The notes: generated by a model from the sequence alone, not told the origin. Positions 25,091-36,288 are shown, numbered from the stretch's first letter. The stretch: 64,000 bases of DNA from Schistocephalus solidus (GCA_017591395.1 WEDG01003468.1:62001-126000), one strand, 5' to 3'. Translations and numbers: made by a program.

Positions 25091-25446
25091 GGCGCAGCGT
25101 GGGCTGATTTCGCGTAACAGGTCCTTTGTTGTGAAATCCCTAAGATTTCCTGAGTTATGGCACCTACTATATATGTTTTCACATTCCCTGTTCTCTATAT
25201 ACAAATGCATTAATAAAAGCCTACATGGAAAACGGACTTTAAAATTCCCAAGCACAAGTAAGATTAAAATTACGCGCACAGAAAGGATTCTGCTTAAGTA
25301 TCATTCATTTTAGTTCGTTAGATCTCAGTCAAGGCTATAAATGCGCTGCCTTTTTACGCGATGTTTTAAGCCGAAATTTGTACGATAACGAAACCGCTGT
25401 AGAACGCCTTTTATGTTGGAAGCATTTTAATCCCTTGGCCCAATAA
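25086..25446 (+). pseudogene. Left-arm counterpart of the 117-codon arm frame, broken
   Basis: It begins MGAQRGLISRNRS, like the minus-strand frame 30,648-31,001, but a frame change near 25,210 splits it. The later part (LKLRAQ..FCLSIIHFSSLDLSQGY, CWKHFNPLAQ) is in another frame. The product is unrecognised. Either one arm has decayed or the frame was never coding. Confidence 0.3.
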
Positions 25447-25850
25447 TTGTGCAGTTTTCGACAACCATCGTGCATCAAAATATCCAATACAGGGCCATCT
25501 GCAAGGATTTATAGATCGTAGACCACGTCACCCGCAAAACGACGTTACATATGGGTTTCTAACTAAAGGTATAGAATTGGATCATTTAGATCAATAATGC
25601 CAATACAGAGTAAGTGATTAGAAACAAAGACATCATTTAAGGGAAATTTATCCATCAGTATTTGCCGAAGTGCAGACGTGCCTATAATATATACAAATCG
25701 AATTCTCACTATAACCACTTCCAACATGAACTGACAATTGGAAGTTCAGTCTGAGTGAGTATACCTGTGCGCGACTTTGGAAGGTAAGAGATCATTTTTT
25801 GGAATAGCTTCACCTTTGCCTTTTCGGTATATTTTTCTACCCAGGCTTAC

Positions 25851-26093
25851 TCATTCATAATTGCGTTCGGCGCTTGCGGAATGGCATGACTGTATTGAAA
25901 GCGTCTTTTGCGAGATGTTCATGTTATTAATGGGAAGATGATAGCAAGCAAGTTGCTCACTACCTTCTCTGACTGCTCCAAATTCGTAAAAAAGTTGGAT
26001 GCGTTCAAGAACCCTATTGCGTATACTGTAGAACAAAGGCCATTTTACTATTGACAATCTATATTGGTTGCACTGGAAAGTACTATCAAACAT
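25851..26093 (-). other. 80-codon frame, mirrored in both arms
   Basis: It starts MFDSTFQCNQYR and ends AERNYE. The right-arm version (30,002-30,244 plus) has the same length and differs at about 8 of 80 residues, with no indel. No domain is recognised. An open frame in both arms is suggestive, but most visible differences change amino acids, which does not favour selection on a protein. Confidence 0.25.
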
Positions 26094-26549
26094 AGCAATA
26101 ACTATGTTTCCTGCTGTTCTGTGTTACACTTAACGCCTGCATATCGACAAAACGGGTGGAATTAGTTGCTGAATCAAAGAAATATAGGAATGGCGTTCAC
26201 CTAATGTGTGCTGTGCAGCGTTCGATAATGATTACGTGGGCGATAAGCTACGCGAGATGGCTTCAAGCGCTGACTGAGCGTAATGAGACTTTATTTGATT
26301 TCTTCTAAATTGTAGAGCGTTGAAAATTCAAATTGTATGGGCATGACGGTGCTGTAGTGTAAACAATAACTTACACTACAAAGAAATAGTATATGAGCAA
26401 GAAACATAACTCTAAATGGGGTTGTTGCGCTCAGCTTACGAAGATTGAAAAATTAAAAGTAGGGGAACAACTGCAAAGGGGAATTATTCGACAAACTCCC
26501 AAAAAATAAAGGCCTTTCCTGTACCAGGTTATTCTAAGAAGTTAAGGAT

Positions 26550-26870
26550 CTTCTGGGTTAACAGTACAGTTAGACCAGACAATGCGACATTTTTGTCATC
26601 AATTTCCAATGTCCTTATAAATTCAAATACATTTTTTGGATAACAGACATGAAAGTTTTTCTTTCATGTACTCATTTAGTATCCAATTATATCTTGTTCA
26701 AATTTTATTTTTGGTTTTAAACAAGCTTCTTATTATGGAATTTTTAAGCCCGGGAAATATCCATTTATAGAATGTCGTATCCGTAAATATATTAATACCA
26801 CTTGCAGTGTATACAGCAGGTTTCGTTTGCATTCGATGATGAACGCTCATTGATTGTTTAGGTAACTAAC
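26550..26870 (-). repeat. Truncated family Q repeat inside left arm
   Basis: Its reverse complement matches 28,490-28,740 (TTTGAATTTATAAGGACATTG, ATCGATGACAAAA-type), but the distal half of the repeat present in the right arm is missing. Confidence 0.5.
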
Positions 26871-26879
26871 TCGTTCCGC

Positions 26880-27198
26880 ACTGCATCGAGGCTCACTCTC
26901 GATCCCCGCCAGCAGCCCCACAACAGCTAGTAGTAAAATAGGCAGATTAATATTGCCGGCAAAGACCAGGGAAACTGGAATGGCCATTTCTGGCTACTTA
27001 GCCGTCGGCAGCCAGTCAAACCCAACCCCAACACCTCAGGATCGAACCCGTGACTGATATATCAGACGCCCGAACGCTCTAACCATTGAGGTATGGGCTT
27101 GTTGTCTTACCTTGTTTAGATCAGGAATACTAACTCAAGAGTGATCCTGAGCCTCAAGGCAGAGCGGAACGAGCGAATTCCCTTAGCGATCGGCGAGC
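26880..27198 (-). repeat. SINE copy at inner end of left arm
   Basis: Minus-strand head GCCCATACCTCAATGGTTAG, then CACGGGTTCGATCCTGAGG (B box), GGGTTTGACTGGCTGCCGAC, GGTCTTTGCCGGCAATATT and tail GAGAGTGAGCCTCGATGCAG. A segment resembling the tail in reverse orientation precedes the head. Mirrors 28,131-28,480. Confidence 0.85.
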
Positions 27199-28130
27199 CT
27201 TAATCAACGAATGCAAGTCAATATTTCTGGTCCAAACCGGTGAGACAATGAGCTTGTGGCTCAATGGTTAAAGCGTAGGATTTCTGATTAGCTGGTCGTG
27301 GGTTTGATCTTTGGGTGGTGCACCAACTCGAGTTGGGTTTGACTGGCTGACGAAGGCTTATCAGCCACAGATGGCATTCCAGTCTCCCTTGTCTTTGCCG
27401 GCAATATTCGCTTGCAGGTTCCGTGTAGTCTATGCGCTCAATATGACAGCTTTTTTAAAGTGCATTGAAATATATGATATTCCAGACACATAAAATGAAA
27501 AGCTTGTAGTATGGCGAAATGGAATGGGAGTGTAACTGCAGGGTGGTTTGCAGAATTATTCGGAAATTGAATTTCTTAAGACTGGAATATAACTTTTCTT
27601 TGAGTATAAGATCAAAAAACTATGTTCTACAAAACGAGTGTAAGAAATTATACATTTATGCATGGTTACTACAAAATATATTTGAATTTTTAAGGGCATT
27701 GAAAATCAATTAAGATAATTCCTATTATTTTAGAATTCATTTTTTCCGTCTAGTTTTTGTAAAGAGAGAGAGAAATAAGGTCATTCGAAATATGACATCC
27801 TAGCGGCACAGAGATATCCTCGGATTATGTTGCATAATAATTAATATATTTACCCTACGTTGGCTATTATCCCAGATCGAAAACACATTTAAGAATTTTG
27901 GTTGACATAGCATGAGTTAGCACACCTAATGTAGATGCCTGCATTCTCCCTCTAATTCGGGATTGTTCTGTAGTTATGTTCCCTGCTTTTCTTCAAAATA
28001 TGTGCTCAATTTAAAAGGAGTCATCCTAATGCTGGCTCGGGTGTTGCACCGCCTGGGGTTGGGCATGACTGTCTGATGACGGTTAATGAACCATAAATGG
28101 CCATTCCGGTCTCCATGGCTACTGGTGGGG
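27199..28130. repeat. Spacer of giant inverted repeat: SINE, family Q copy, partial SINE
   Basis: 27,245-27,425 plus is a SINE with head GAGCTTGTGGCTCAATGG and body GGGTTTGACTGGCTGACGAA. 27,490-27,930 is a family Q copy (TTTGAATTTTTAAGGGCATT, TCCTCGGATTATGTTGCAT, AATAATTAATAT). 28,035-28,125 is a SINE body without head (GGGGTTGGGCATGACTG). No gene. Confidence 0.7.
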
Positions 28131-28480
28131 TTCGCCGATCGCTAAGGGAATTCGCTCGTACGCTCTGCCTTGAGGCTCAGGATCACTCTTGAGTTATTAT
28201 TCCTGATCTAAACAAGGTAAGACAACAAGCCCATACCTCAATGGTTAGAGCGTTCGACGTCTGATATATCAGTCACGGGTTCGATCCTGAGGTGTTGGAG
28301 TTGGGTTTGACTGGCTGCCGACGGCTAAGTAGCCAGAAATGGCCATTCCAGTTTCCCTGGTCTTTGCCGGCAATATTAATCTGCCTATTTTACTATTAGC
28401 TGTTGTGGGGCTGCTGGCGGGGATCGAGAGTGAGCCTCGATGCAGAGCGGAACGAGTGAGCTACCTAAACAATCAATGAG
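28131..28480 (+). repeat. SINE copy at inner end of right arm, tail segments on both sides
   Basis: tRNA-like head at about 28,225-28,300 (A-box-like TGGTTAGAGCG, B-box-like GGTTCGATCC), then the body and tail to 28,480. Before the head, 28,131-28,185 resembles the reverse complement of the tail (CGATCGCTAAGGGAATTCGC, CTCTGCCTTGAGGCTCAG), so the copy is bounded by inverted tail-like segments. Confidence 0.8.
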
Positions 28481-28499
28481 CGTTCATCATCGAATGCAA

Positions 28500-28870
28500 A
28501 CGAAACCTGCTGTAAACTCTGCAAGTGGTATTAATATATTTACAGATACGACGTTCTATAAATGGACATTTACTGGGCTTAAAAATTCTATAATTAGAAG
28601 CTTGTTTAAAACCAAAAATAAAATTTGAACAAGATATAATTGGATACTAAATGAGTACAAGAAAGAAAAGCTTCATGTCTGTTATCCAAAAAATGTATTT
28701 GAATTTATAAGGACATTGGAAATCGATGACAAAACTGTCTATTAGTCGTTGAGGGCAGTCACAAATACCTTGAGATTATCCTGCACAATAAGCAGTATAA
28801 CAACGCAATTTAAGCATTTTTTCAAATCAAAAATATATTTTAGCATGTTTGGTGAACATTTCATGAGAAG
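28500..28870 (+). repeat. Family Q repeat, fuller copy
   Basis: Contains ATTTGAATTTATAAGGACAT, ATCGATGACAAAACT, CTTGAGATTATCCTGCACAA and a TGAACATTTCATGAG end. The proximal part is shared with the left arm; the distal part is present only here. Confidence 0.5.
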
Positions 28871-29508
28871 CAGATTAGGGGTTGATTTGTAGGAAGGGGA
28901 GCTAGATGACGAATGTAATAAACGAGTTTACAAATGCTAGTGAAGAGTGCTGCGCTAGTAAGGGAAGAATGCGAGATTTGAGGACAGAGGCACACGTAGG
29001 TACCGAAAAGGGGATACTTAATTGTGCAGACCGTCAAAGGATTCAAGAATGAGGGAGGGTGGCAGACGACGACAGTAACATCCCGACTTCATGCCTGCTT
29101 CGAATCTCGGGTTGCCCTGCAAGGGTTGTGAACACGGCGATCCGATCATATTATAACCTGGTGACGCGTCACGGTTACTTATTTATCCCCACCGTAAGCC
29201 CACCCGTTGGGCAATTTTTGAGAGTTGAGGGTTTCCGCAGCGGCACCAAATTTGCAACCAAACTGAATGCCAATAGCGGGTGCTGTCGGCCCCGGGGCGT
29301 GATGTTCGTGATGGCGCTTCCCGCTGTTTTCTGCAACTGCTGCCAATAAGTGAAGACTCAGATATCGAATGGCGGCATGGCATCGACAAGATGCAGACGA
29401 AGTAACACTTGGCAGCAGCAGTGAACTGGGAATGCGGGTTGGGTTGCTGTCGTCACATCAAGCAACCCACTACTGCAAATCTATGAGAATTTTCCATTTT
29501 TCTCTTTG
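28870..29508. other. Unassigned segment unique to the right arm
   Basis: It is absent from the left arm. A GC-rich stretch at 29,200-29,340 lies in a 96-codon frame (29,059-29,349 plus) overlapping a 68-codon minus frame; neither is recognised. It could be an insertion in this arm or a deletion from the other. Confidence 0.35.
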
Positions 29509-30001
29509 CATTTTCCAGTCTATCTGAACTTTTTTACCCAGAAGATCCTTCATTTCCTAGAACAACCTGGTACAGGAGAGGCCTTTATTTTTCGTGAGTT
29601 TGTCGAATAATTCCCCTTTGCAGTTGCTCCCCTACTTTTAATTTTTCAATCTTTGTAAGCTGAACGCATCAACCCCATTTAGAGTTATGTTTCTCGCTTA
29701 TATACTATTTCTTTGTAGTGTAAGTTATTGTTTACACTACAGCACCCATCATGCCCATACAATTTGAATTTTCAACGCTCTGCAATTCAGAAGAAATCAA
29801 ATAAAGTCTCATTACGCTCCGTCAGCGCTTGAAGCCATCTCGCGTAGCTTAACGCCCACGTAATCATTATCGAACGCTACATAGCACACATTAGATGAAA
29901 GCAATTCCTAAATATATTTGAGTCGGCAATTAATTCCACCCGTTGTGTCGAGATGCTGGTGGCAAGTGTAACACAGAACAGCAGGAAAGGTAGTTATTGC
30001 T

Positions 30002-30244
30002 GTGTTTGATAGTACCTTCCAGTGCAACGAATATAGATTGTCAATAGTAAAATGGCCTTTGTTCTACATTATACGCAATAGGGTTCTTGAACGCATCTTA
30101 CTATTTTACGAATTCGGAGCAGTCAGAGAAGGTAGTGAGCAACTTGCTTGCTATCGTCTTCCCATTAATAACATGAACATCTCGCAACAGACGCTTTCAA
30201 GACATTCATGCCATTCCGCAGGCGCCGAACGCAATTATGAATGA
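30002..30244 (+). other. 80-codon frame, right-arm counterpart
   Basis: Same-length partner of 25,851-26,093 on the opposite strand. No domain recognised; see that entry for the comparison. Confidence 0.25.
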
Positions 30245-30647
30245 GGAAGCCTGGGAAAAAAATATACCGAAGAGGCAAAGGTGAAGCTATTCCAAAAAAA
30301 TGATCTCTTACCTTCCAAAGTCTCTCACAGGTATACTCACTCAGACTGAACTTCCAATCGTCAGTTCATTTTGGATGTGGTTATAGTGAGAATTCGATTT
30401 GTATTTATTGGCAGCACGTCGGCACTGCGGCGAACACTGATGGATAAATTTCCCTTAATAATGTCTTTGTTTCTGATCACTTACCTGCATTGGCGTTATT
30501 GATCTAATTGATCCAATTCTATACCTTTAGTTAGAAAACCCATGTGTAACGTCGTTTTGTGGGTGACGTGGTCTACGATCTATAAATCCTTGCAGATGGC
30601 CCTGTATTGGATATTTTGATGCACGATGGCTGTCGAAAACTGCACAA

Positions 30648-31001
30648 TTATTGGGCCAAGGGATTAAAATGCTTCCAACATAAAAGGCGTTCTACAGCGT
30701 CTTCGTTATCGTACAAATTTCGGCTTAAAACATCGCGTAAAAAGGCAGCGCATTTATAGCCTTGACTGAGATCTAATGAACTAAAATGAATGATACTTAA
30801 GCAGAATCCTTGCTGAGCGCGTAATTTTAATCTTACTAGTGCTTGGGAATTTTTAAGTCCGTTTTCCATGTAGGCTTTTATTAATGCAATAGAGAACAGG
30901 GAATGCGAAAACATATATAGTAGGTGCCATAACTCGGGAAATCTCAGGGATTTCACAAGAAAGGACCTGTTACGCGAAATCAGCCCACGCTGCGCCCCCA
31001 A
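30648..31001 (-). other. 117-codon unassigned frame in right arm
   Basis: The longest open frame inside the inverted repeat. It begins MGAQRGLISRNRS and ends CWKHFNPLAQ. No domain is recognised. The left-arm counterpart is frame-broken, and a diverged partial copy of the same DNA lies at 14,985-15,195. It may be part of an old transposon protein, or chance. Confidence 0.25.
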
Positions 31002-31919
31002 GGCTTTACATCAGTAAAGAGGTGACCATATTTAAAGTGACCACCATACTTAAAGGGAAGACATATTGCCATTTACAAATTAATATTTTGCTGTGTTATA
31101 TACTCATTGTTTTAGAAAAGCCTCAAATTCCGAAAACATGAAAAATCGTTTGAACTAAGTCAACTATAGTTTTAGAAATACAGAAAGCCAATCCATTTAA
31201 AAACGTGTGAAAAAGCAGCGAAAATGGAATAACGTTAGCAAATATTGCCTTCCTGAGTATCGCACATACATCTTGTTCCAGATTACGAGTAATGTCAAGT
31301 ATGGCCGTTAACAATGAGCCTAGCATCTATTATATACTCTCGCGAATTTTCACATGAATTTGTACTGGTTCCTTCGTTTTTTTACTGTTCTAGATGTTTT
31401 TGACTAATGATAACAATTTTTTCGCTTGACTGTGCCAATAACGACGTCACAGGAATAACATATTTTCAAAATTAACATGTTACAAATCGGTCACTTACAA
31501 ATAAATGTAAACAGAAACGTCCCTTTTTATGCATATTAAGATAAATTTAAGTTCACTTTCAGGTTTAAATTTCGTTACAAGTATTTCAGGTGTTCGATTT
31601 CGATAAGTTTCAGATAATCCTTTTAAAAGTAGTGAAGACTTTAGTCTATAGCATATAAATGTAGATTTTCTTCTGTGTTTATAAAAATCTTCAAAATAAG
31701 ATATTTCTTGAAAGTATTTAATTCGGTAGTAAGTTTTGAGATATTTTTTCGAATGCAGATGGCCGTTTGGATCATGTGTGTAGACTCACTTAAACATGGA
31801 AGCCCGTTGCGTAGACATTTATATTCCCACAACCAATTTTGGAAATTAATATGCATAAGGATATTTAAGAATTTCTTTAATATATCACCTTTAGGAAAGC
31901 AATTTAAATGGATTTGTTG

Positions 31920-32240
31920 TCGAATATCTGCACTTGCTCAATGGTTAGGGTGCTGGACATCTGCTCAACTGGTAACGAGTTCAAGCCACGGGTGGAGTAC
32001 CACCTGGGGTTGGGTATGGCTGGCTGATGGCGGCTGATAAGGCAGAAATTGCCATCTCACCTCCTTTATCTTTACCAGCAGTTTTCAACTTCTTACGATA
32101 CCAACCGCTGTGTGGCTGCTGTCGGGGGTCTAGAGTGAGTGTCAATGCAGAACGGGCCGAGAGAGTTCCTTTAGCGATATGTGACCGTTTAGCAATGGAT
32201 TTCTGGGCATGTTTTCCCACTGCGTCTTCCGGTCAATGAA
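31920..32240 (+). repeat. SINE copy at outer end of right arm
   Basis: Head CACTTGCTCAATGGTTAGGG, body GGGTATGGCTGGCTGATGGC, GTGTGGCTGCTGTCGGGGG, tail AGAGTGAGTGTCAATGCAG. It mirrors 23,836-24,150, so the insertion predates the inverted duplication. Confidence 0.85.
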
Positions 32241-32389
32241 AAAAATATGTAGGCCATCACAAATCTACATATCCCTTGGGTTAGGTATGGTTGGTTTAAA
32301 TTGAAAATTGAAGTCTGCAAACATTTGTTTTCGGCCATCGCAGATTTTCTTGTCCTTTCCGGTGCTACTGAAAACTTTTAAATATATTA

Positions 32390-32670
32390 ATAAACGTACA
32401 TATTTTACAAAGCAATCATACCTTTACTCCCGACACAAGTACTAGATACGTGTTATTTCGATGTTTCTTCTGCTGTCCGAAGTAGATGTGAGGAGTTCTA
32501 TTCCTTAATATATCTTACAGCGTGCTCTATGTAGTTTCTGATACACGAACTCAGGAGAACAATCAATAGAATAATTTCTGAAATTATTAAGTGCACGACG
32601 TGGAGGTACGTGACAGGGAAGTTATATTTTTTATTTCAGACGCGAAATTTCAATGAACGGGGCTGCGGGA
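32390..32670 (+). repeat. Repeat family R, diverged copy
   Basis: Same order as the R units at 37,801-38,540: CCCGACACAAGTACTAG, ACGTGTTATTTCGATGTTTC, GTTTCTGATA.ACGAACTC, TAATTTCTGAAATTATTAAG, TGCACGACGTGGAG and CGAAATTTCAATGAAC. It is clearly older than the pair at 38 kb. Confidence 0.65.
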
Positions 32671-32844
32671 GTACATATGTCACCGTCTGCACTTAAATCC
32701 CTGCCACCTAAAGTTCAGCTGCCTTGTAAATACACGTTCTGACTTTATGATTTGATTGACTACGAAACCAGTAGGCTTGAACCAGAAATACTCAATTTTA
32801 CGGTCGCCAGCATGAGGATGATGACAACAGCGATGACGACGACG

Positions 32845-32852
32845 ACGATGAA

Positions 32853-32888
<36 letters not shown>

Positions 32889-32889
32889 A

Positions 32890-32922
<33 letters not shown>

Positions 32923-32934
32923 TTGATGATGATG
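32845..32934 (+). repeat. (GAT/ATG)n microsatellite
   Basis: About 90 bases of nearly pure ATG/GAT triplets with a few interruptions. The Met-, His- and Ser-rich open frames across it on both strands are artefacts of the array. Confidence 0.95.
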
Positions 32935-32939
32935 ATGGC

Positions 32940-34020
32940 CTTCGCCGAAAGCCACCTGTGAACCTGTCGAATCGCCCCAATCTAGGCTAACAGGCATTCC
33001 CTGGATTCCTGTCTAAGCATCTCAGTTTGTATGCCGCATGGTAGGTGTAGGAAGATACAATAAGCAAGTTCGAGCATGTCCTTCCCCTCTCCTCCCCCTG
33101 GCGGTTGCTAAGTTGCTTTGATGTATTTTTCCGATTGCAGCCGACAAAGAATTAGGCAGCAGGTCTAGTAGGGTGTCGGATTTCAAACCCCTTGATCCGA
33201 AAATGAAGAACTGATTACTGTAAATGAATCTGATACGACCACTCTAGTTCGCCAAGGCAATTCGGATATCTTTTGAAGTACAGATTAGTCATTAAACGTT
33301 TATTTATCAAGAAACCTGCGTAGTGGAACTTGTACACAAAGCATGGAGGCCCCATTTTGTCCTCAAATACGGTAAGAACGGTAGGCATTACCCCGAAACC
33401 GCTTCTTGCCACTTACCTCAATGCAGCAACGACCTGAAAAGGCTTATGATTAATCCTTTGCAAACAGCAGGTGTTTACGTGAATCGCACGTTTTTGCCGC
33501 GAATGGCATCGAGGGTCGGCACAGTGACCAGTGGTTACCCTTGATAGTTTGAACTTTTGCGATCGTTGTTTTGTCATGGACTCTACCAGTTATTATCGTC
33601 ATGTTGCCTCGGACCTTAGGTTACAAAATGCTCACAAAGATAGTCACAATGGCATATTAGCTAACAAGCAGGTTTAATTAGCATTAGTGGAAGTCTCCGA
33701 ATGGTATTTTTTTCAAATTTGAAATATTGTTTTGTTTAAATATTCAATGTTGCAGCCATTTGGGGTCCCTATAACATCCTTAACGTAAGCATTGGAACAA
33801 AGTTAAACGATGCCCTTTTCACAACACAGTTTTCTGAGCTTACTCACAAAGCAGTGGGAGACTGAATGAGGAACAAATTTACTTCAAACTCCTTGAAAAG
33901 TGAGCCACAGTTTGCGGCCTCTCAAACACTGTGCCACCTCTCCAAAGCCCCAAAGAACCCTACTTGAACCTGCTAAACACGCGTACACAACACTTGAAAG
34001 AAACGCTAATTGACATAATT
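32940..34020. other. No recognisable feature
   Basis: No gene or repeat I can support. This stretch lies downstream of the intact TMEM45-like gene, which is on the minus strand. Confidence 0.4.
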
Positions 34021-34025
34021 TTATT
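34020..34025 (-). terminator. Candidate poly(A) signal
   Basis: AATAAA on the minus strand, about 265 bases after the TMEM45-like stop codon. It is the first good match on that side, but the 3' end is not proven. Confidence 0.35.
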
Positions 34026-34291
34026 TATGCCGCATTTTTAGCTGAGTCAACTTGACCATTCAGATGACCACCATGGGCCGACTTTCGATCTTTAAATGAC
34101 AAAGATGGCTAACTCCAAGGTTGGACACAAAAGGTCATGATTAAAACGATAGTGGTCATATGATGATGGAACCTGGAAAATGTTAACTGTAGGGGATGAC
34201 AGACAGTGCCAAGAAAATATTATCTGTAGAGTCAGTGAACAGATGGAAAGTGAACGAGTCAGTGAAATAGGTCAGGTTGCAGGGCGTCCCC

Positions 34292-35350
34292 CTACGACTT
34301 GCCATTGCATACCACCGCCGTTTCGGTGACGTCCTTTTCGAGGGGTCTGTAACCCTCTGGGGGTTCACCCTCCGGTGTCCCAGGGAGGTTCACGTTCAAG
34401 TTTCGTCGAATGCCCAGAACCTGTTGGTGCGGAAATATGCAGCCAATAATGATCGCAATGAGCGACAGTAGTATGACCACACAACACATATCCCAGGCGA
34501 AGGCGATAGTGATATACATGAGATTGGCGTGATCCGTCTCCACCCATTTCGTCGCCCAGGACGAGTCCAGAACTATACCGCTCTGCCAGAACCATATCCC
34601 CTGCATCGTGACTCCACCCACACGGAGGCACTTGAGTATCTGCGATTTCGGAGTACCGTACTCCCACAGTAAGATTCCTGCGTTGAAGAGGGCGACATAA
34701 GAGGTCAGGAGTCGTGTCGCAACCGTGAGGTGCATATGGCCGGTGCCTTGAGCGTGTGCAATCAGCCCTAGATTGGCAAAGGCTACCGCGTTTGTGGCGT
34801 AGTCCATGCCATCGGGCAGCACAATGCCTGCCCCACTGATGATGTCCGTGAGGGCGGCAAGGAGGAAACCACCGTAGACTGTGGGATAGGAGTAGTTGTA
34901 GGGACGACCGAGGGTCTGAATGCAGGCGACCTCCACAATTATGCCGAAGAGGCAGGTGACGAACTTTATGAGACCCTCGAGAACTCGGCTGTTACAAATG
35001 CCACACTTTCCAGCAAAAGTCAGGCTTGAGCGCCGAGAACCAGTTGGGCTTGTCCCCTTGGGGAATGGCCCACGAAAGACTGAGAGTGCCCACCATACTC
35101 CCAGGAGAACGAAGTAAGTTCCAAAGTACGCGTGACAGACAAGGAGGCCATCGTGGGAGAGGTGTACCTCAAGGGAGTGAGCACTGACATTAGCCTGACC
35201 ACCACCTCCGTGATGGCCGTGCTCGTGGATTGCCTCCACTGACTTATTCATAGCGGCCACACGAATGAGTAAAACTCTTCCGCCAGACAGTAAACTGAAT
35301 GAAAATCGCTCGCGCTTTTTGGTTGGTAAATGACCATTGGCGTTGACCAA
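34292..35350 (-). CDS. TMEM45/DUF716-like multi-pass membrane protein
   Basis: An intact single-exon frame of 352 codons, or 319 if translation starts at the second ATG (Met34, MNKSVEA, at 35,251). I prefer Met34 because residues 1-33 look like translated leader, and vertebrate TMEM45 proteins are about 275 residues. Hydrophobic segments: about 70-92 (CHAYFGTYFVLLGVWW), 125-147, 157-180 (PTVYGGFLLAAL), 186-203 and 208-228 (TRLLTSYVALFNAGILLW), 245-262 (GIWFWQSGIVL), 277-305. A His-rich HEHGHHGGGG stretch (about 42-51) precedes the first membrane segment. The conserved AHAQGTGH and GIVLPDG loops and the paired Trp residues fit DUF716. The C-tail (306-352) is polar and Pro/Glu-rich. The biochemical role of the family is poorly defined; membrane location is inferred. 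A frameshifted paralogue lies at 4,607-5,519 on the same strand. Being intronless, it could be a retrogene. Confidence 0.88.
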   Translation of the reverse strand: MVNANGHLPTKKRERFSFSLLSGGRVLLIRVAAMNKSVEAIHEHGHHGGGGQANVSAHSLEVHLSHDGLLVCHAYFGTYFVLLGVWWALSVFRGPFPKGTSPTGSRRSSLTFAGKCGICNSRVLEGLIKFVTCLFGIIVEVACIQTLGRPYNYSYPTVYGGFLLAALTDIISGAGIVLPDGMDYATNAVAFANLGLIAHAQGTGHMHLTVATRLLTSYVALFNAGILLWEYGTPKSQILKCLRVGGVTMQGIWFWQSGIVLDSSWATKWVETDHANLMYITIAFAWDMCCVVILLSLIAIIIGCIFPHQQVLGIRRNLNVNLPGTPEGEPPEGYRPLEKDVTETAVVCNGKS

Positions 35351-35359
35351 TAAGCGTCA

Positions 35360-36190
35360 GAGTAGGCGTTGCCTTCGTGTTAAAACACACTATAGCACGC
35401 AGCCAACTTAACGGTGATCACAGGAGCGCGCCGGATTCGACACTTGGGGACTTACGAGCTGCTAAACCAAAAGTGCTCCAGCGAGGACAAAAGCATATTT
35501 TATCAAGCAAAAATGTCAACTGATCGCTGCAATTGTAAAATATATAGTCGGTCAGTTTTTCAGCTTATGAGTGACCGCTGCCGTCGTTTTAAAAGGAATA
35601 AAGTTTATTTAGGGCGTCAACGCCTTCCGCAGATGTTGGTTGACCTTGCCAGTCATGAACTTTCAACGACATTGTCTATAAAATAATTAATACCGTCCGT
35701 TAAAGCATGAATGTGGGGAGTGGTTGCAAACGATATGTTCGAATAAAAGAACGTTATTTGTAGTAGTTAGGACAATGGGTGCGCCCTAGGCACCACAACA
35801 GTCAATCTAGGTCTCGGATTGCAAGAGAGGATAGTAAACAACAGAACGAGGTAGTTTTTTGGGCTGAATCACTAACTGCTATCTCAGATAGCAATGTCCT
35901 CTAGCAAAGCCTTTCTATGTACTGACAGGGTTAATTAAGCCCGAGTGAGAGAGATAATATATAACGTTATTTGATTTATGGGTGGAGAAAGCGAGTTCTG
36001 TGGTTTTGTGTCCAAGTGGTGTGATGCTTTGCATCCATTAAGGACAGCTGTGGTTATTTGGATGTGGGTGTAGGTCTGTCTCGTATTCAATCCAATCGTT
36101 AAGTCAGAAAGTTAATTTACGAGGCAGATAAACTTCAGGTGGCAGGGTTTTATATATAGACGTTCATATATTCGCTCCCACAGCCCCGTT
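35360..36190. other. Upstream region of TMEM45-like gene, no feature recognised
   Basis: This holds whatever promoter the minus-strand gene at 34,292-35,350 uses. I see no clear TATA element at a convincing spacing. The 90-codon frame 35,414-35,686 (plus) is unassigned. Confidence 0.3.
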
Positions 36191-36288
36191 TATATATATA
36201 TATATATACATGCTGATTGAAGCGAATATGCGTGTCCCCGGACATAAATGAGAAGAAAAGGCGATCTCAGGGACTAAAGGTGTATTGT

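Larger units (their letters stand above)
23790..27198 (+). repeat. Left arm of giant inverted repeat
   Basis: The reverse complement of this arm aligns along essentially its whole length with 28,131-32,290. Anchors are the outer SINE (23,836-24,150 with 31,920-32,240), the 24,240-24,330 block with 31,760-31,860, the 80-codon frame 25,851-26,093 with 30,002-30,244, the 26,330-26,540 block with 29,560-29,760, and the inner SINE (26,880-27,198 with 28,131-28,480). The right arm carries about 750 extra bases (roughly 28,740-29,508). Similarity is high but imperfect, with small indels. Confidence 0.9.
28131..32290 (-). repeat. Right arm of giant inverted repeat
   Basis: Reverse-complement partner of 23,790-27,198. 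It differs mainly by the extra segment at about 28,740-29,508. Part of that is the distal half of a family Q repeat (to about 28,870), and the rest, with a GC-rich stretch at 29,200-29,340, is unrecognised. The outer boundary is near CATATCCCTTGGGTTAGG at about 32,285. Confidence 0.9.

Noticed and set aside
28225..28300. A functional tRNA gene
   Set aside because: A- and B-box-like sequences exist, but there are no pairing acceptor arms, and the same sequence heads a SINE at about ten sites.
32680..32997. His-rich, Ser-rich and Met-rich open frames
   Set aside because: They are translations of the GAT/ATG microsatellite in different frames.
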